Shown here in pieces: positions 29,472-39,132 of a stretch of 64,000 nucleotides of DNA. This DNA comes from Deinococcus arcticus (GTDB lineage: Bacteria; Deinococcota; Deinococci; Deinococcales; Deinococcaceae). The stretch is taken from the NCBI RefSeq assembly GCF_003028415.1, contig NZ_PYSV01000001.1, positions 1 to 64,000 of the forward strand, written 5' to 3'. The translations under genes were made by a program, and so were the position numbers. The notes below the pieces were generated by a model. It was not told the DNA's origin and ran no database searches. It saw only the letters and a list, made by a program, of their open reading frames with translations. Position 1 is the stretch's first letter, and every line of letters begins with the position of its first letter.

Positions 29472-29809
29472 TTCTCGATTCCCTGCGCACCCTGCCCGGC
29501 GTGGTGGCCGCCGCCCTGGTGGGCCCCGACGGCCTGACCATTGAAGGCCACGGCGACGGCGGCGACGCTCTGGCTGCCGAACTCAGCGCCCTGCGCGTGG
29601 GCATGGACCGCACCTGTCGCCGCCTGGGGGCCGGCGAGGTGACCCGCATCGCCTTTACCAGCGAGCGCATTGAGGTGGTGGCGGTGACCATTGCCGACTT
29701 CATTCTGGGCGCGGCCATGACGCGCGGCACCGACACCCGCACCGCCCAGCAGACCCTGGCCCGGATTGTGCTGGAGCTGCCCAACCTGCCGCGCACGGAG
29801 GGCGCGTGA
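29468..29809 (+). CDS. Roadblock/LC7 domain protein 2
   Basis: 113 residues, starting at GTG that overlaps the previous stop (GTGA). PGVVAAALVGPDGLTIEGHGDGG repeats the strand-turn-strand signature of protein 1, followed by a long helix (LAAELSALRVGMDRTCRRLG) and IEVVAVTIADFILGAAMTRGTDTRTAQQTLARIV. It diverges strongly from protein 1 outside the signature, so this is an old duplication. No GTPase-binding catalytic residue can be defined in this family. Confidence 0.78.
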   Translation: MILDSLRTLPGVVAAALVGPDGLTIEGHGDGGDALAAELSALRVGMDRTCRRLGAGEVTRIAFTSERIEVVAVTIADFILGAAMTRGTDTRTAQQTLARIVLELPNLPRTEGA

Positions 29810-30126
29810 TCGCTGAACTGCTCTCGGTGCGGGGGGTGCGGCACGCGGCGCTGGTGTCGGCCGACGGACAGGTGGTGGCCAAGGCGGGCCTGGGCGACGA
29901 GCAGACGGCCGCCGAGCTGACCCTGGTGGCCGCCGGGCGCGCCGTGATTGGGAGCCTGCAAAGCAACCTCAAGAGTGCCGGCTGGCAGGAACTGCTGCTG
30001 GACGTGGAGGGCGGCCCGGTGCTGCTGACCCCGCACGGCGACCAGATTCTGCTGACTGCCTTTGACGAGGTGAGCAGCCTGGGCCGCGTGCGCTTTGCCG
30101 TGCGCCGCCTGCTGGGCAACGCCTGA
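29806..30126 (+). CDS. Roadblock/LC7 domain protein 3
   Basis: 106 residues, GTG start overlapping the preceding stop by 4 nt. RGVRHAALVSADGQVVAKAGLG is the signature hairpin; ELLLDVEGGPVLLTPHGDQILLTAFDEVSSLGRVRFAVRRLLG completes the fold. The stop codon TGA (30124-30126) is the first three bases of a family B repeat, so the original C-terminus may have been altered by insertion. The three-gene block has no MglA-like GTPase next to it in this window. Confidence 0.78.
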   Translation: MIAELLSVRGVRHAALVSADGQVVAKAGLGDEQTAAELTLVAAGRAVIGSLQSNLKSAGWQELLLDVEGGPVLLTPHGDQILLTAFDEVSSLGRVRFAVRRLLGNA

Positions 30127-30261
30127 TACGGATTCCGGATAATCCGTTACAGCCCCTCCGCGTCGCTTCGGTGCTTCCACTGCTATCCGTCACCGTTTCT
30201 CCTTCTCCCTTCGGTCGGGTTAATCAGTTATTCCATAACTGATTAACCGGAATCCTTATGA
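30124..30261 (+). repeat. Family B repeat (MITE-like), copy 1
   Basis: 138 bp from TGATACGGATTCCGG to CCGGAATCCTTATGA. The ends are near-perfect inverted repeats. It also contains an inner palindrome (TTAATCAGTTATTCCATAACTGATTAA-like, 30219-30246). It is about 85-90% identical by eye, in opposite orientation, to copy 2 at 33424-33561, which has the same length. It supplies the stop codon of the third Roadblock gene. Confidence 0.8.
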
Positions 30262-30290
30262 GACGGACTGCCGTCTGGAACGCCCATCAT

Positions 30291-30372
30291 CCGGAATAGA
30301 GCCGGATTGCTCACGCCACGCCCGGGGGGACGTGTGGCTCTCCCTCGCGCTACGAATCAGCTTTCCGATTCC
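30291..30372 (+). repeat. Family D repeat, copy 1
   Basis: About 82 bp (CGGAATAGAGCCGG...CACGCCACGCCCGG...CAGCTTTCCGATTCC) resembling 36155-36240. Together with family B and an isolated A-like end (AGACGGACTGCCGTCT at 30261-30276), it fills the 409-nt gap before hemB, making a mosaic of repeats with no gene. Confidence 0.5.
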
Positions 30373-30535
30373 GCTCGAATGGAATCGTTTCTGCCAACGA
30401 TTCCACCGGAGTCTGTATGAGACGGAGGCCCTGAGCCCGGCGCTGCTTCCTGGGGGCGCTGCCGTGTCCCGCTCTGGCCCCCCGGCCCGGGCGGGATCTT
30501 CATTTGTCCCTGCCGCGCCGCGCTAGCGTGGGGTC

Positions 30536-31540
30536 ATGATGGACCGCCCCCGCCGCCTGCGCCGCACGCCCGCCCTGCGCGCCCTGACCCAGGAGGTGCA
30601 GCTGCACCCCTCTCAGTTCATTCACCCCATCTTTGTGCACGAGCGCGAGGAGGTGACGCCCATTGCCACCATGCCGGGGGTCTCCCGGCACTCGGTGGCC
30701 AGCGCCGTGGCCCAGGCCCGTGAAGCCCTGGCCCTGGGCGTGCCCAGCGTGATTCTGTTTGGTATTCCCGACCACAAGGACGCGCTGGGCACCCAGGCGT
30801 ACGCCGCAGAGGGCATCATCCAGCGGACCACGCGCGCTATCAAGGCGGCGGTGCCCGGCCTCACCGTCATGGCCGACACCTGCCTGTGCGAATACACCGA
30901 CCACGGCCACTGCGGCCCGCTGTGCGAGGTGCCGGGCCTGGGCGGCGCCGACGCCTGGACCGTGGACAACGACGCCAGCCTGTCCCTGTTGGCCCGCACG
31001 GCCGTGTCGCAGGCCCAGGCGGGGGCCGACGTGGTGGCCCCCAGCGCCATGATGGACGGCCAGGTGGGGGCCATTCGCGCGGCGCTGGACGAAGCGGGCT
31101 TTCCGCACGTGCCGATCATGAGCTACGCCGTGAAGTACGCCAGCGCCTACTACGGCCCCTTCCGCGACGCGGCGGGCAGCGCCCCCGGCGTGGGCAACCG
31201 CGCTGGCTACCAGATGAACCCGGCGGGGGGCTACCGCGAGGCCCTGCGCGAGGCCCGCCTGGACGCAGCACAGGGGGCCGACACCCTGATGGTCAAGCCA
31301 GCCCTGGCCTACCTGGACGTGCTGAGCCTGCTGCGCCGGGAATTCGATCTGCCGGTGGTAGCCTACAACGTCAGCGGTGAGTACGCCCTGATCAAGGCGG
31401 CGGCCCAGGCTGGCTACATGGATGAGCGCCGCACGGTCCTGGAAACCCTGACTGGCATGCGCCGCGCGGGCGCCGACGCAATCATCACCTACCACGCGCT
31501 GGACGCCGCAAGGTGGCTGCGCGAGCAGGGCCCCGCATGA
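30536..31540 (+). CDS. hemB: Delta-aminolevulinic acid dehydratase (porphobilinogen synthase)
   Basis: Condenses two 5-aminolevulinate molecules to porphobilinogen in tetrapyrrole synthesis; cytoplasmic octamer. 334 residues: QFIHPIFVHE, the metal-binding loop DTCLCEYTDHGHCGP (three Cys, Zn type), PSAMMDGQV, active-site lysines in SYAVKYASAYYGPFRDAAGS and DTLMVKPALAYLD. TAGCGT at 30524-30529 lies 6 nt before the ATG (leaderless). A second ATG directly follows the first. Its stop overlaps the next start. Confidence 0.96.
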   Translation: MMDRPRRLRRTPALRALTQEVQLHPSQFIHPIFVHEREEVTPIATMPGVSRHSVASAVAQAREALALGVPSVILFGIPDHKDALGTQAYAAEGIIQRTTRAIKAAVPGLTVMADTCLCEYTDHGHCGPLCEVPGLGGADAWTVDNDASLSLLARTAVSQAQAGADVVAPSAMMDGQVGAIRAALDEAGFPHVPIMSYAVKYASAYYGPFRDAAGSAPGVGNRAGYQMNPAGGYREALREARLDAAQGADTLMVKPALAYLDVLSLLRREFDLPVVAYNVSGEYALIKAAAQAGYMDERRTVLETLTGMRRAGADAIITYHALDAARWLREQGPA

Positions 31541-32094
31541 CCAGCGCACAGAGCCCCATTCGCGTGGACTGGGTGCCCACCAGCCTGTGGCCGGGCCAGC
31601 TGGGGCTGACCTTCGCGCCCGGCAAGAAGGGCGGCAGCCTGTACCAGCCGGGCGTGACCCATGACCGGGAGGTGACCGCTGACGTCCAGGCCCTGGCCCA
31701 GATGGGTGCCAACGTCCTGGCCCCACTGCTGGAGGACTTTGAGTTTGACCTGCTGGGCATGGAGGGCTACCACGCCGCCGCCCAGGCCCACGCGCTGGAA
31801 CTGGCCCCCTTTCCCATTCCTGATGGGCGTGCGCCGCTGGATGCTGCGGCATTCGCCGCTTATCTGGATGAGCTGATGACCCACCTGCTGGATGGGCGCC
31901 GGGTGGTCGTGCATTGCCGGGGCGGCCTGGGCCGGGCCGGGCTGACGGCCGCCTGCCTGCTGGTTCAGGCGGGCCTGGGAGCGCAGGCGGCAATTGACCT
32001 CGTGCGCCAGAGCCGCAGTCCCCACGCCATTGAAACAGCCGGGCAGGAAGCGTTTATCTACGCCTTTGCCGGGGAGAATACGGCGGCGCCTTGA
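31537..32094 (+). CDS. Dual-specificity phosphatase (CDKN3-like)
   Basis: 185 residues from the ATG overlapping the hemB stop (ATGA). The phosphatase P-loop VVVHCRGGLGRAGLTAACLL carries the Cys-x5-Arg signature. A general acid Asp may be in PFPIPDGRAPLD. The N-terminal VDWVPTSLWPGQLGLTFAPGKKGG is the conserved start of bacterial CDKN3-domain proteins. Substrate unknown; coupling to hemB is not obviously functional. Confidence 0.85.
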   Translation: MTSAQSPIRVDWVPTSLWPGQLGLTFAPGKKGGSLYQPGVTHDREVTADVQALAQMGANVLAPLLEDFEFDLLGMEGYHAAAQAHALELAPFPIPDGRAPLDAAAFAAYLDELMTHLLDGRRVVVHCRGGLGRAGLTAACLLVQAGLGAQAAIDLVRQSRSPHAIETAGQEAFIYAFAGENTAAP

Positions 32095-32143
32095 GTGGGC
32101 TCCCCACCCGGCAGACAGCTCACCTGGAAAAGCCCAGCTCGTT

Positions 32144-32327
32144 TCAGACAAGTTCCGGAAAATTCCTTAACACATTACGGAATGTTTCCGACCGGAGGGA
32201 CTCACAGAGCTGCGGAGCAGAGCAGGAAAAGAGACGGATGTCCGGGCATTGGGCTGGAACAGCGCCGAAGGCGGGGAACATCCGGCTCTTTCCCGGATGT
32301 GACGGAAATGGACGGCAGTCCGTCTCA
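32144..32327 (-). repeat. Family A repeat, copy 3
   Basis: 184 bp, reverse orientation: begins TCAGACAAGTTCCGGAAAATTCC and ends GGACGGCAGTCCGTCTCA. The end triplet, read on the minus strand as TGA, is the stop codon of the neighbouring minus-strand gene (32325-32327). Core blocks (GAATGTTTCCGACCGGAGG, AGCTGCGGAGCAGAGCAGG, GGATGTCCGG) match the other copies. Confidence 0.75.
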
Positions 32328-32817
32328 GTTCATCGGCACGCTGTGGGCCTCCAACTGCGCCCGCAGCGCCGCGCTGAACGCCTCCTCGTTCTCCGGGCTG
32401 CTCAGGGTCAGGCGCACCGCCTCGCCCTGCTGACGGTGAAAGAGCACGCGGCGCCGTTGCCGGCCTGCGCCCCACTGCGCGCGCCTCAGGTCCTCCCAGC
32501 GCAGGGTGTGGCGCACCGCCCGGTAGGCCAGCGGGTCACGCTCCATGAAGGTCAGGCCCCCGGCGCTGAGCTGTGGGGGCCAGCGCAGCAACTGCGCGGT
32601 GGTCCAGTTGACATACAGCAGGTAAGGTCCCAGGCTCAGTGCCACCCACCCCACCCAGCCCTCCATAAAGCCGCTCAGGCCGCCCCAGGCAAACGCCAGG
32701 GCCAGGGCCGGTCACCAGCACCATGGCGCCCCTGGTGCTGCGGATGTACGCGGGCCGGTAAGTGCCGGTCAGCCGGTGGTCGGCAGGCCGGAGGGGGGCA
32801 GCGGCAGGCGCAGGCAT
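32325..32817 (-). pseudogene. YcxB-like membrane protein with +1 frameshift
   Basis: Two frames join into one protein. From ATG 32817 the sequence reads MPAPAAAPLRPADHRLTG and on to a hydrophobic AMVLVT. One extra G near 32708-32710 then shifts into ALALAFAWGGLSGFMEGWVGWVALSLGPYLLYVNW, two membrane segments, followed by a soluble part (LSAGGLTFMERDPLAYRAVRHTLRWEDLRRAQW). Removing the base restores a seamless 163-residue protein. The soluble part resembles YcxB-like domains only loosely. Repeat A copy 3 supplies the stop. It could be a sequencing error rather than a mutation. Confidence 0.6.
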
Positions 32818-32916
32818 GGGCCCAGCCTGGCGAAGAGGCGGCGGCGGCAAGCCCAGAGCTGAGCCGCCCCAGCGCCTCACGCCCGCCGGGCCCGCGCCCT
32901 CTACACTGGGCGCACC

Positions 32917-33426
32917 ATGACCCCTGCTTCCAGACTGACCGGTGCCGCGCTGCTGGGCGCGGCTGTCCTGACCTTGCTGGCGGCCTGCGCCCCGACCATG
33001 ACCGCCGCCACGCCAGGCCGCCTGGTGAACACCCAGACCGGCGAGGAGGGCACCGTCACCTTCACACGCGGCACCCTCTCGCCCCGTCTGGGCGACCCCT
33101 TTGCGCCGGACAACGCCACCCTTCGGATCGGGGGCCGCACCTATACCGGGCGCACCTACCTGATTGGCAACGGCAGCCTGCCCGGCGGCCTGGGCGTCAG
33201 CGTGGCGTTCGGGGCCTCGAACACGGGTTCGGCGCCAGCCGCCTTCGAGACGGCCACCCGTGTGGATGCCGGGCGCCCGGTGCCGGCGCTGACGGGCAAC
33301 CTGATTGCCCGGGCGCAGGGCGAGCCCCCGGCTCTGCTCACCTGCACCCTGACCGTGGACGCCCAGGAACGCGGCATTGGCGAGTGCTTTGACGGCGCGG
33401 GCGTGCGCTACGCCCTGCAGTTCTGA
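32917..33426 (+). CDS. Putative lipoprotein, function unknown
   Basis: 169 residues with a lipoprotein signal (LTGAALLGAAVLTLLAACAP, lipobox LAAC, Cys at about 26). The mature part has TFTRGTLSPRLGDPFAPDN and RTYTGRTYLIG strands and two late cysteines (LLTCTL, IGECFDG). I do not recognise the family. TACACT at 32902-32907 is 9 nt upstream of the ATG. The stop TGA is the first triplet of family B copy 2. Confidence 0.7.
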   Translation: MTPASRLTGAALLGAAVLTLLAACAPTMTAATPGRLVNTQTGEEGTVTFTRGTLSPRLGDPFAPDNATLRIGGRTYTGRTYLIGNGSLPGGLGVSVAFGASNTGSAPAAFETATRVDAGRPVPALTGNLIARAQGEPPALLTCTLTVDAQERGIGECFDGAGVRYALQF

Positions 33427-33561
33427 TAAGGATTCCGGTTCATCAGTTATGCAATAACTGATGAACCCGACCGGAGGGAGGAGGAAAAACGGTGACGGAG
33501 AGGAGTGGAAGCACCGCAGCGAAGCGGAGGGGCTGCAACGGATCATCCGGAAGCCGTATGA
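33424..33561 (-). repeat. Family B repeat (MITE-like), copy 2
   Basis: 138 bp, inverted relative to copy 1: TGATAAGGATTCCGG at one end, CCGGAAGCCGTATGA at the other. The first triplet is the stop codon of the upstream lipoprotein gene, and the ATG in the last five bases (33558-33560) is the start of the next gene. The inner palindrome CATCAGTTATGCAATAACTGATG is at 33439-33461. Confidence 0.8.
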
Positions 33562-33914
33562 CCCGCTTGCCAGAGCGGCCCACCATTGTCTGCCTGTGCG
33601 GCAGCGTGCGATTCCTGGCGGAATTCGACGCCGCCTCGCTGGCCGAAACGCTCGCCGGCCGCATTGTCCTCAGTGTGGGCAGCCACCGCCAGCGCGACGA
33701 GGAGGCTTTCAGCCACCTGCCGGCTGGGGAGCGGGCCGCCGCCCTGAACCGCCTGACCGAGCTGCACCGCTCCAAGATTGACCTGGCCGACGAGATTCTG
33801 GTGATCAACCCGGGCGGCTACGTGGGCCACCACACCCGACAGGAAATAGAGTACGCCCGGGCCCAGGGCAAGCAGGTGCGCTGGCTGGAAGAAATCCAGG
33901 TGTCCGGCCCCTGA
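33558..33914 (+). CDS. Nucleoside deoxyribosyltransferase-like small protein
   Basis: 118 residues: TIVCLCGSVRFLAEFDAASLAETLAG at the N-terminus, then SKIDLADEILVINPGGYVGHHTRQEIEYARAQGKQVRWL. The CGSVRF and (A)DEILVINPGGYVGxxTRxEIxYA blocks are those of DUF4406 / nucleoside 2-deoxyribosyltransferase-fold proteins found in phages and bacteria. The ATG lies in the terminal bases of a family B repeat, so its promoter and ribosome-binding region must come from the repeat or upstream. There is no obvious partner. Confidence 0.75.
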   Translation: MTRLPERPTIVCLCGSVRFLAEFDAASLAETLAGRIVLSVGSHRQRDEEAFSHLPAGERAAALNRLTELHRSKIDLADEILVINPGGYVGHHTRQEIEYARAQGKQVRWLEEIQVSGP

Positions 33915-34169
33915 CCGGCAGTTGGGCCTGAATCTGAGATGCCTCCCCCTCTGGAAGTGAGGGTGCGTGCTGCGCCGGGGTGCCTAGAATGGGCCATGTC
34001 ACAGCGGAAGGCGACACGGTGGAAGGGGAATCTCCTCGCTGTCGACCTGTCCCCAGTCTGGCGGGTATCCGGAACGACAGCGGTGGGCGCGGGCTGGACC
34101 GGGCGAACAGCGTCCCGGCCTGTTTCCATGCACCGGCCAGCCGAAGGCCACGCACCTGTGGCGCGGTCC

Positions 34170-34384
34170 GGGGCCCGGCGCCTGAATGAGTGGCTGGAAG
34201 CCGCCCGCCCTGGGCAAAGAGCGTCTGGCCCTACAGGCCCGCGTGGCCCCACGAGCAGGTGGTCGCGGAAATCCGGCGGCAGGCGGGCCGCCAGCTGGAC
34301 CCGCAGGTGGCGGCCTTTGTGGCCCTGCTGGACGAGGGCCGCTGGGTGCCGGGGGAGAGGACAGTTTCCCCGGCGAGCTGAAGA
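34170..34384 (+). pseudogene. HD-GYP domain remnant
   Basis: In one frame 34213-34360 reads PYRPAWPHEQVVAEIRRQAG followed by RQLDPQVAAFVALLDEGRW, the C-terminal end of HD-GYP c-di-GMP phosphodiesterases (usual form: ALTSxRPYRxAW..E.A...I....G..FDP..V..F). Just upstream, in another frame, is ALGKER, which would join as ALGKERPYRPAW if four bases were removed. The catalytic HD and GYP motifs are absent. The region 33915-34169 shows TAGAAT followed by an ATG at 33996, but no family resemblance. Confidence 0.55.
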
Positions 34385-34444
34385 GCGCCTTGATTCCGCG
34401 CCCTGCCACGGAATTGTCAGGTAGAGCCCCCTATAACTAAAGAC

Positions 34445-36001
34445 ATGGATGAGCTCTGGCAGGAACGCAACCGCAATCCCCGGTGGGTGCGCGCCGAGCT
34501 TCAGGCCCGCGCACTGTCGCCGCAGCGGGTGGTCGTGGAGGCCTATCTGGACTGGCGGGAAGGCTACCCGGACCGGGCCATGGGGCGCCTGGTGGAGGAA
34601 CTGCCTGCCCTGACTGGGCGCTGGCGAGGCCGCGCGCTGAACGTGCAGGCCAGTATTCTGGCCGAAGCCCTGGAGCTGGATCAGGCCCACCTGCTGTATG
34701 CACAGGAACTGCGGGTGACCCAGGCCTGCGGGGACACAGCGGGGGAGTGGCGGGCGCGGCATGATCTGGGCAACCTGTTTCTTGATATTGCGCCCGAACG
34801 CTGTGCTGGTCCCCTGCGTGAGGTCATTGCGGGTGCTCAGGCAGCGGGCGAGATGGACACCCTGATTGTGGCTCACCTGAACAGCGCCCTGTACGCCGAA
34901 GGCCTGGGCCTGAGCGAGGTGCAGCGCGCCGAGCACCTTGCGGCGGTGCTGGCCCTGGCGGTCAACACGTGGCCGGACCTGTATGCCGTGGCGCGCGTCA
35001 TCCTAGTGGAAGACGCCTTACGGGCAGGGGACGTGGCCCAGGCGGAAGCCCATATGGCCGCTGTGCGCGCGCTGCCACCCATGACCATCCGGCAGTCCTG
35101 CAGCGATCTGCTGCTGGCCGAATGTCAGGTGTGGCGGGCCCGGGGGCAGGCGGCGCGCGCGGCTGAGCTGCTGCGGGCGGAGCTGGCCCGGGTGCCGCTG
35201 GTCGAGCAGCCCCGCTTGCTGCGTCCCCTGGCACAGGCCCTGGAAGAATCGGGCGATCTGGCCGGTGCCCTGGCGGCCGAGCGGCAGCACAGTGAAGCCT
35301 GGAAGGCCGCCGAGGGCACCCGGCGCGAGCGCACCATGCGTGCGCTGGAAGTCTGGCACTGCACCTCGCAGGCCCGCGCCGAGGCCGAGCGCGAACGGGA
35401 GCGGGCCCTGCAGCTGCAGGCGGCCCTGAGCGAACTGCGCGCCGCGCACGACCAGATTCAGGAGATCAGTCGCCGCGACGGCCTGACCGGGCTGTACAAC
35501 CGCCAACACCTGATGGAAGCGGGGGCCGCCGTGCTGGCCCAGGCCACACCTGCCCACCCGGCGCAGGTGGCGCTGCTGGATGTGGATAAGTTCAAACGCA
35601 TCAATGACACGGCTGGGCACCACGCTGGGGATGAGGTGTTGCGCGGGGTGGCACGCCTTTTGCAGGAGGGTCTACGCCCGGACGATCTGTGTGCCCGGTT
35701 TGGCGGCGAGGAATTTGTGGTGGTGCGGCCGCCGGCGTCAGGCGCAGGCCACGAGCTGGCCCGAGATCTCTACCGGATTGGCAGGGACATGACGCAGCAG
35801 CGCTGGGGCTTGCCAGAGGGCCTCACCGTGACCGCCAGCATAGGCGTGGCCGTGGCAACGACGCCGGACCTGCAGGCTGCGCTGGCCCTGGCTGACGCCC
35901 GGATGTACGCCGCCAAGCGCGAAGGCGGCCACCGCGTGTACGGCGGCGACCCGGTGCCCGTTGGAACGGCAGTGGGCGCTTTTCAGACGAAACGCCCTTG
36001 A
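34445..36001 (+). CDS. Diguanylate cyclase with N-terminal helical repeats
   Basis: 518 residues. Residues 1-300 are helical with TPR-like spacing (GRLVEELPALTGRWRGRALN, ELDQAHLLYAQELRVTQACG, AEAHMAAVRALPP). A coiled-coil linker (SQARAEAERERERALQLQAALSELRAAHDQIQEI) leads to a GGDEF domain: DGLTGLYNRQHL, LLDVDKFKRINDTAGHHAGDEVL and the active-site RFGGEEF. An RPDD five residues before GGEEF is a product-inhibition I-site. Predicted to make c-di-GMP. No membrane segment. TATAAC lies 7 nt before the ATG. An HD-GYP remnant lies immediately upstream. Confidence 0.9.
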   Translation: MDELWQERNRNPRWVRAELQARALSPQRVVVEAYLDWREGYPDRAMGRLVEELPALTGRWRGRALNVQASILAEALELDQAHLLYAQELRVTQACGDTAGEWRARHDLGNLFLDIAPERCAGPLREVIAGAQAAGEMDTLIVAHLNSALYAEGLGLSEVQRAEHLAAVLALAVNTWPDLYAVARVILVEDALRAGDVAQAEAHMAAVRALPPMTIRQSCSDLLLAECQVWRARGQAARAAELLRAELARVPLVEQPRLLRPLAQALEESGDLAGALAAERQHSEAWKAAEGTRRERTMRALEVWHCTSQARAEAERERERALQLQAALSELRAAHDQIQEISRRDGLTGLYNRQHLMEAGAAVLAQATPAHPAQVALLDVDKFKRINDTAGHHAGDEVLRGVARLLQEGLRPDDLCARFGGEEFVVVRPPASGAGHELARDLYRIGRDMTQQRWGLPEGLTVTASIGVAVATTPDLQAALALADARMYAAKREGGHRVYGGDPVPVGTAVGAFQTKRP

Positions 36002-36239
36002 GCCGGAGGCGAGGAGCAAGCGGACTCGCAGCATGCCGCCGCAGTGCGAACAAGAGACCAGAAGGGGCGCCGGGGGTGCTGGTCCATTGCCGCTGCCCTT
36101 CCCAATCTGCTTTGGAAGCAGAGGCGTCCCGGATCACTCTGCTCCGCCGACAGATCGGAACAGAGCCGATGCACCGACGCCACGCCCGGAGGGCCGTGTT
36201 TCCCCTGCTCGCTCTGTAAAGCAGCTCTCCGAGTCCGTA
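36002..36239 (+). other. Gene-free stretch containing family D repeat, copy 2
   Basis: No supported gene in 36002-36564. 36155-36240 (CGGAACAGAGCCGATG...GACGCCACGCCCGGAGGG...CAGCTCTCCGAGTCC) resembles family D copy 1 at 30291-30372 and abuts family A copy 4. After 36403 the sequence up to the sdhB terminator is featureless. Confidence 0.5.
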
Positions 36240-36403
36240 TCATACGAACTGCCGTCCATGTCCGGAACACCCGGGAAAGAGCCGGATGTCCAGGAATTTG
36301 GGGAATATCCGGCTCTTTTCCCGCTCTGCTGCGCCGCTCTGCGAGTCCCTGTGGTCGAAAAAATTCCGTCATGTATGACAGAGTTTTTCGGAACTCGTAT
36401 CAG
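36240..36403 (+). repeat. Family A repeat, copy 4
   Basis: 164 bp from TCATACGAACTGCCGTCC to TTCGGAACTCGTATCAG, same orientation as copy 1, with the internal blocks GTCCATGTCCGGAACA, CGCTCTGCTGCGCCGCTCTGCG and AAATTCCGTCATG. It also contains a hairpin (GAGCCGGAT...ATCCGGCTC, 36275-36317). Confidence 0.78.
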
Positions 36404-36513
36404 TCCATTCAAATCCAGTTCGTTCAGATCAAAGTGTTGACAACGGTGGGGTCGGCGTCCATATCGGCAGCTGGGGACAGGTGTGACCGCCTTTTCCTCA
36501 GCTGCCGCAAGAA

Positions 36514-36536
36514 AGCCCCGGCCATAGACCGGGGCT
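36514..36536 (-). terminator. Terminator of the sdh operon
   Basis: Minus strand stem AGCCCCGG (36536-36529) / CCGGGGCT (36521-36514) with a 7-nt loop, followed by TTCTTG, 28 nt after the sdhB stop. Confidence 0.8.
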
Positions 36537-36564
36537 GTTCAGAACTGCTTGCTTATCTGCTGGC

Positions 36565-37326
36565 TTACGCCTGACCGTACATCACGGCGCGCTTGACTTC
36601 CTCGATCAGCTGGGTGATTGGAATATCGCGCGGGCAGGCTTCGGTGCAGTTGTACGCGGTGCGGCAGCGCCACACGCCCGTGTTCTGGTTCATGATGCCC
36701 AGGCGCTGGTGTGTGGCCTCGTCGCGGCTGTCGAAGATAAAGCGGTGGGCCTGCACAATCGCGGCCGGGCCCAGGTACGACCCGTTCACCCAGAAGATGG
36801 GGCAGGAGGTCGTGCAGCACGCACACAGAATGCAGTTGCTGGAGTGCGCCATGCGCTCGGCCTGTTCTTCACTCTGAATGCGCTCGGCGGCGGGGGCCGG
36901 CGACTCGTTGATGAAGTAGGGCATGATCGCCTTGTAGGAGTCGAAGAAGGGGTCCATGTCCACCAGAAGGTCCTTTTCCACCTTCAGGCCACGGATGGGC
37001 TCCACAGTAATGGTGCCGCCGTTCTTGGCCACATCGCGCACCAGGGTCTTGCAGGCAAGGCGGTTGCGACCGTTGATCAGCATGGCGTCGCTGCCGCAGA
37101 TGCCGTGCATGCACGAGCGGCGGAAGGTCAGGCTGGGTTCCAGGTACCACTTGATGTGGTTGATGACGTCCAGCACGCGGTCGCCCGGCTGGGCTTCCAC
37201 GTCGTAGGTGGTCCAGTGCGCCTTTTTGTCCTTTTCAGGGTCAAAGCGCAGAACCTTGACTTTCAGTTGCAGCATGGGGACCCCCAGAGGGGCCACCACG
37301 CCGGTATTGGTTGCAGTCTGGGTCAT
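36565..37326 (-). CDS. sdhB: Succinate dehydrogenase iron-sulfur subunit
   Basis: 253 residues. The [2Fe-2S] domain CMHGICGSDAMLINGRNRLAC has Asp at the third ligand as in E. coli SdhB. The [4Fe-4S]/[3Fe-4S] domain shows CILCACCTTSCPIFW and WRCRTAYNCTEACPRDI. Carries electrons from SdhA FAD to the membrane quinone site. Last gene of sdhC-D-A-B; AAGGAA precedes the ATG. Confidence 0.96.
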   Translation of the reverse strand: MTQTATNTGVVAPLGVPMLQLKVKVLRFDPEKDKKAHWTTYDVEAQPGDRVLDVINHIKWYLEPSLTFRRSCMHGICGSDAMLINGRNRLACKTLVRDVAKNGGTITVEPIRGLKVEKDLLVDMDPFFDSYKAIMPYFINESPAPAAERIQSEEQAERMAHSSNCILCACCTTSCPIFWVNGSYLGPAAIVQAHRFIFDSRDEATHQRLGIMNQNTGVWRCRTAYNCTEACPRDIPITQLIEEVKRAVMYGQA

Positions 37327-37344
37327 GGGGATTCCTTACGTGGA

Positions 37345-39096
<1,752 letters not shown>

Positions 39097-39132
39097 AGTT
39101 TTCAGACTTCCTTTGTGTCCCCGCGCGGGGGC

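Noticed and set aside
30501..31993. A 497-residue minus-strand frame opposite hemB
   Set aside because: Antisense to a textbook hemB; no coherent domains.
33939..34424. A 161-residue protein-coding gene between the DUF4406-like and GGDEF genes
   Set aside because: The frame shows no family signal; the recognisable HD-GYP fragment lies in a different frame, so the region is degraded DNA.
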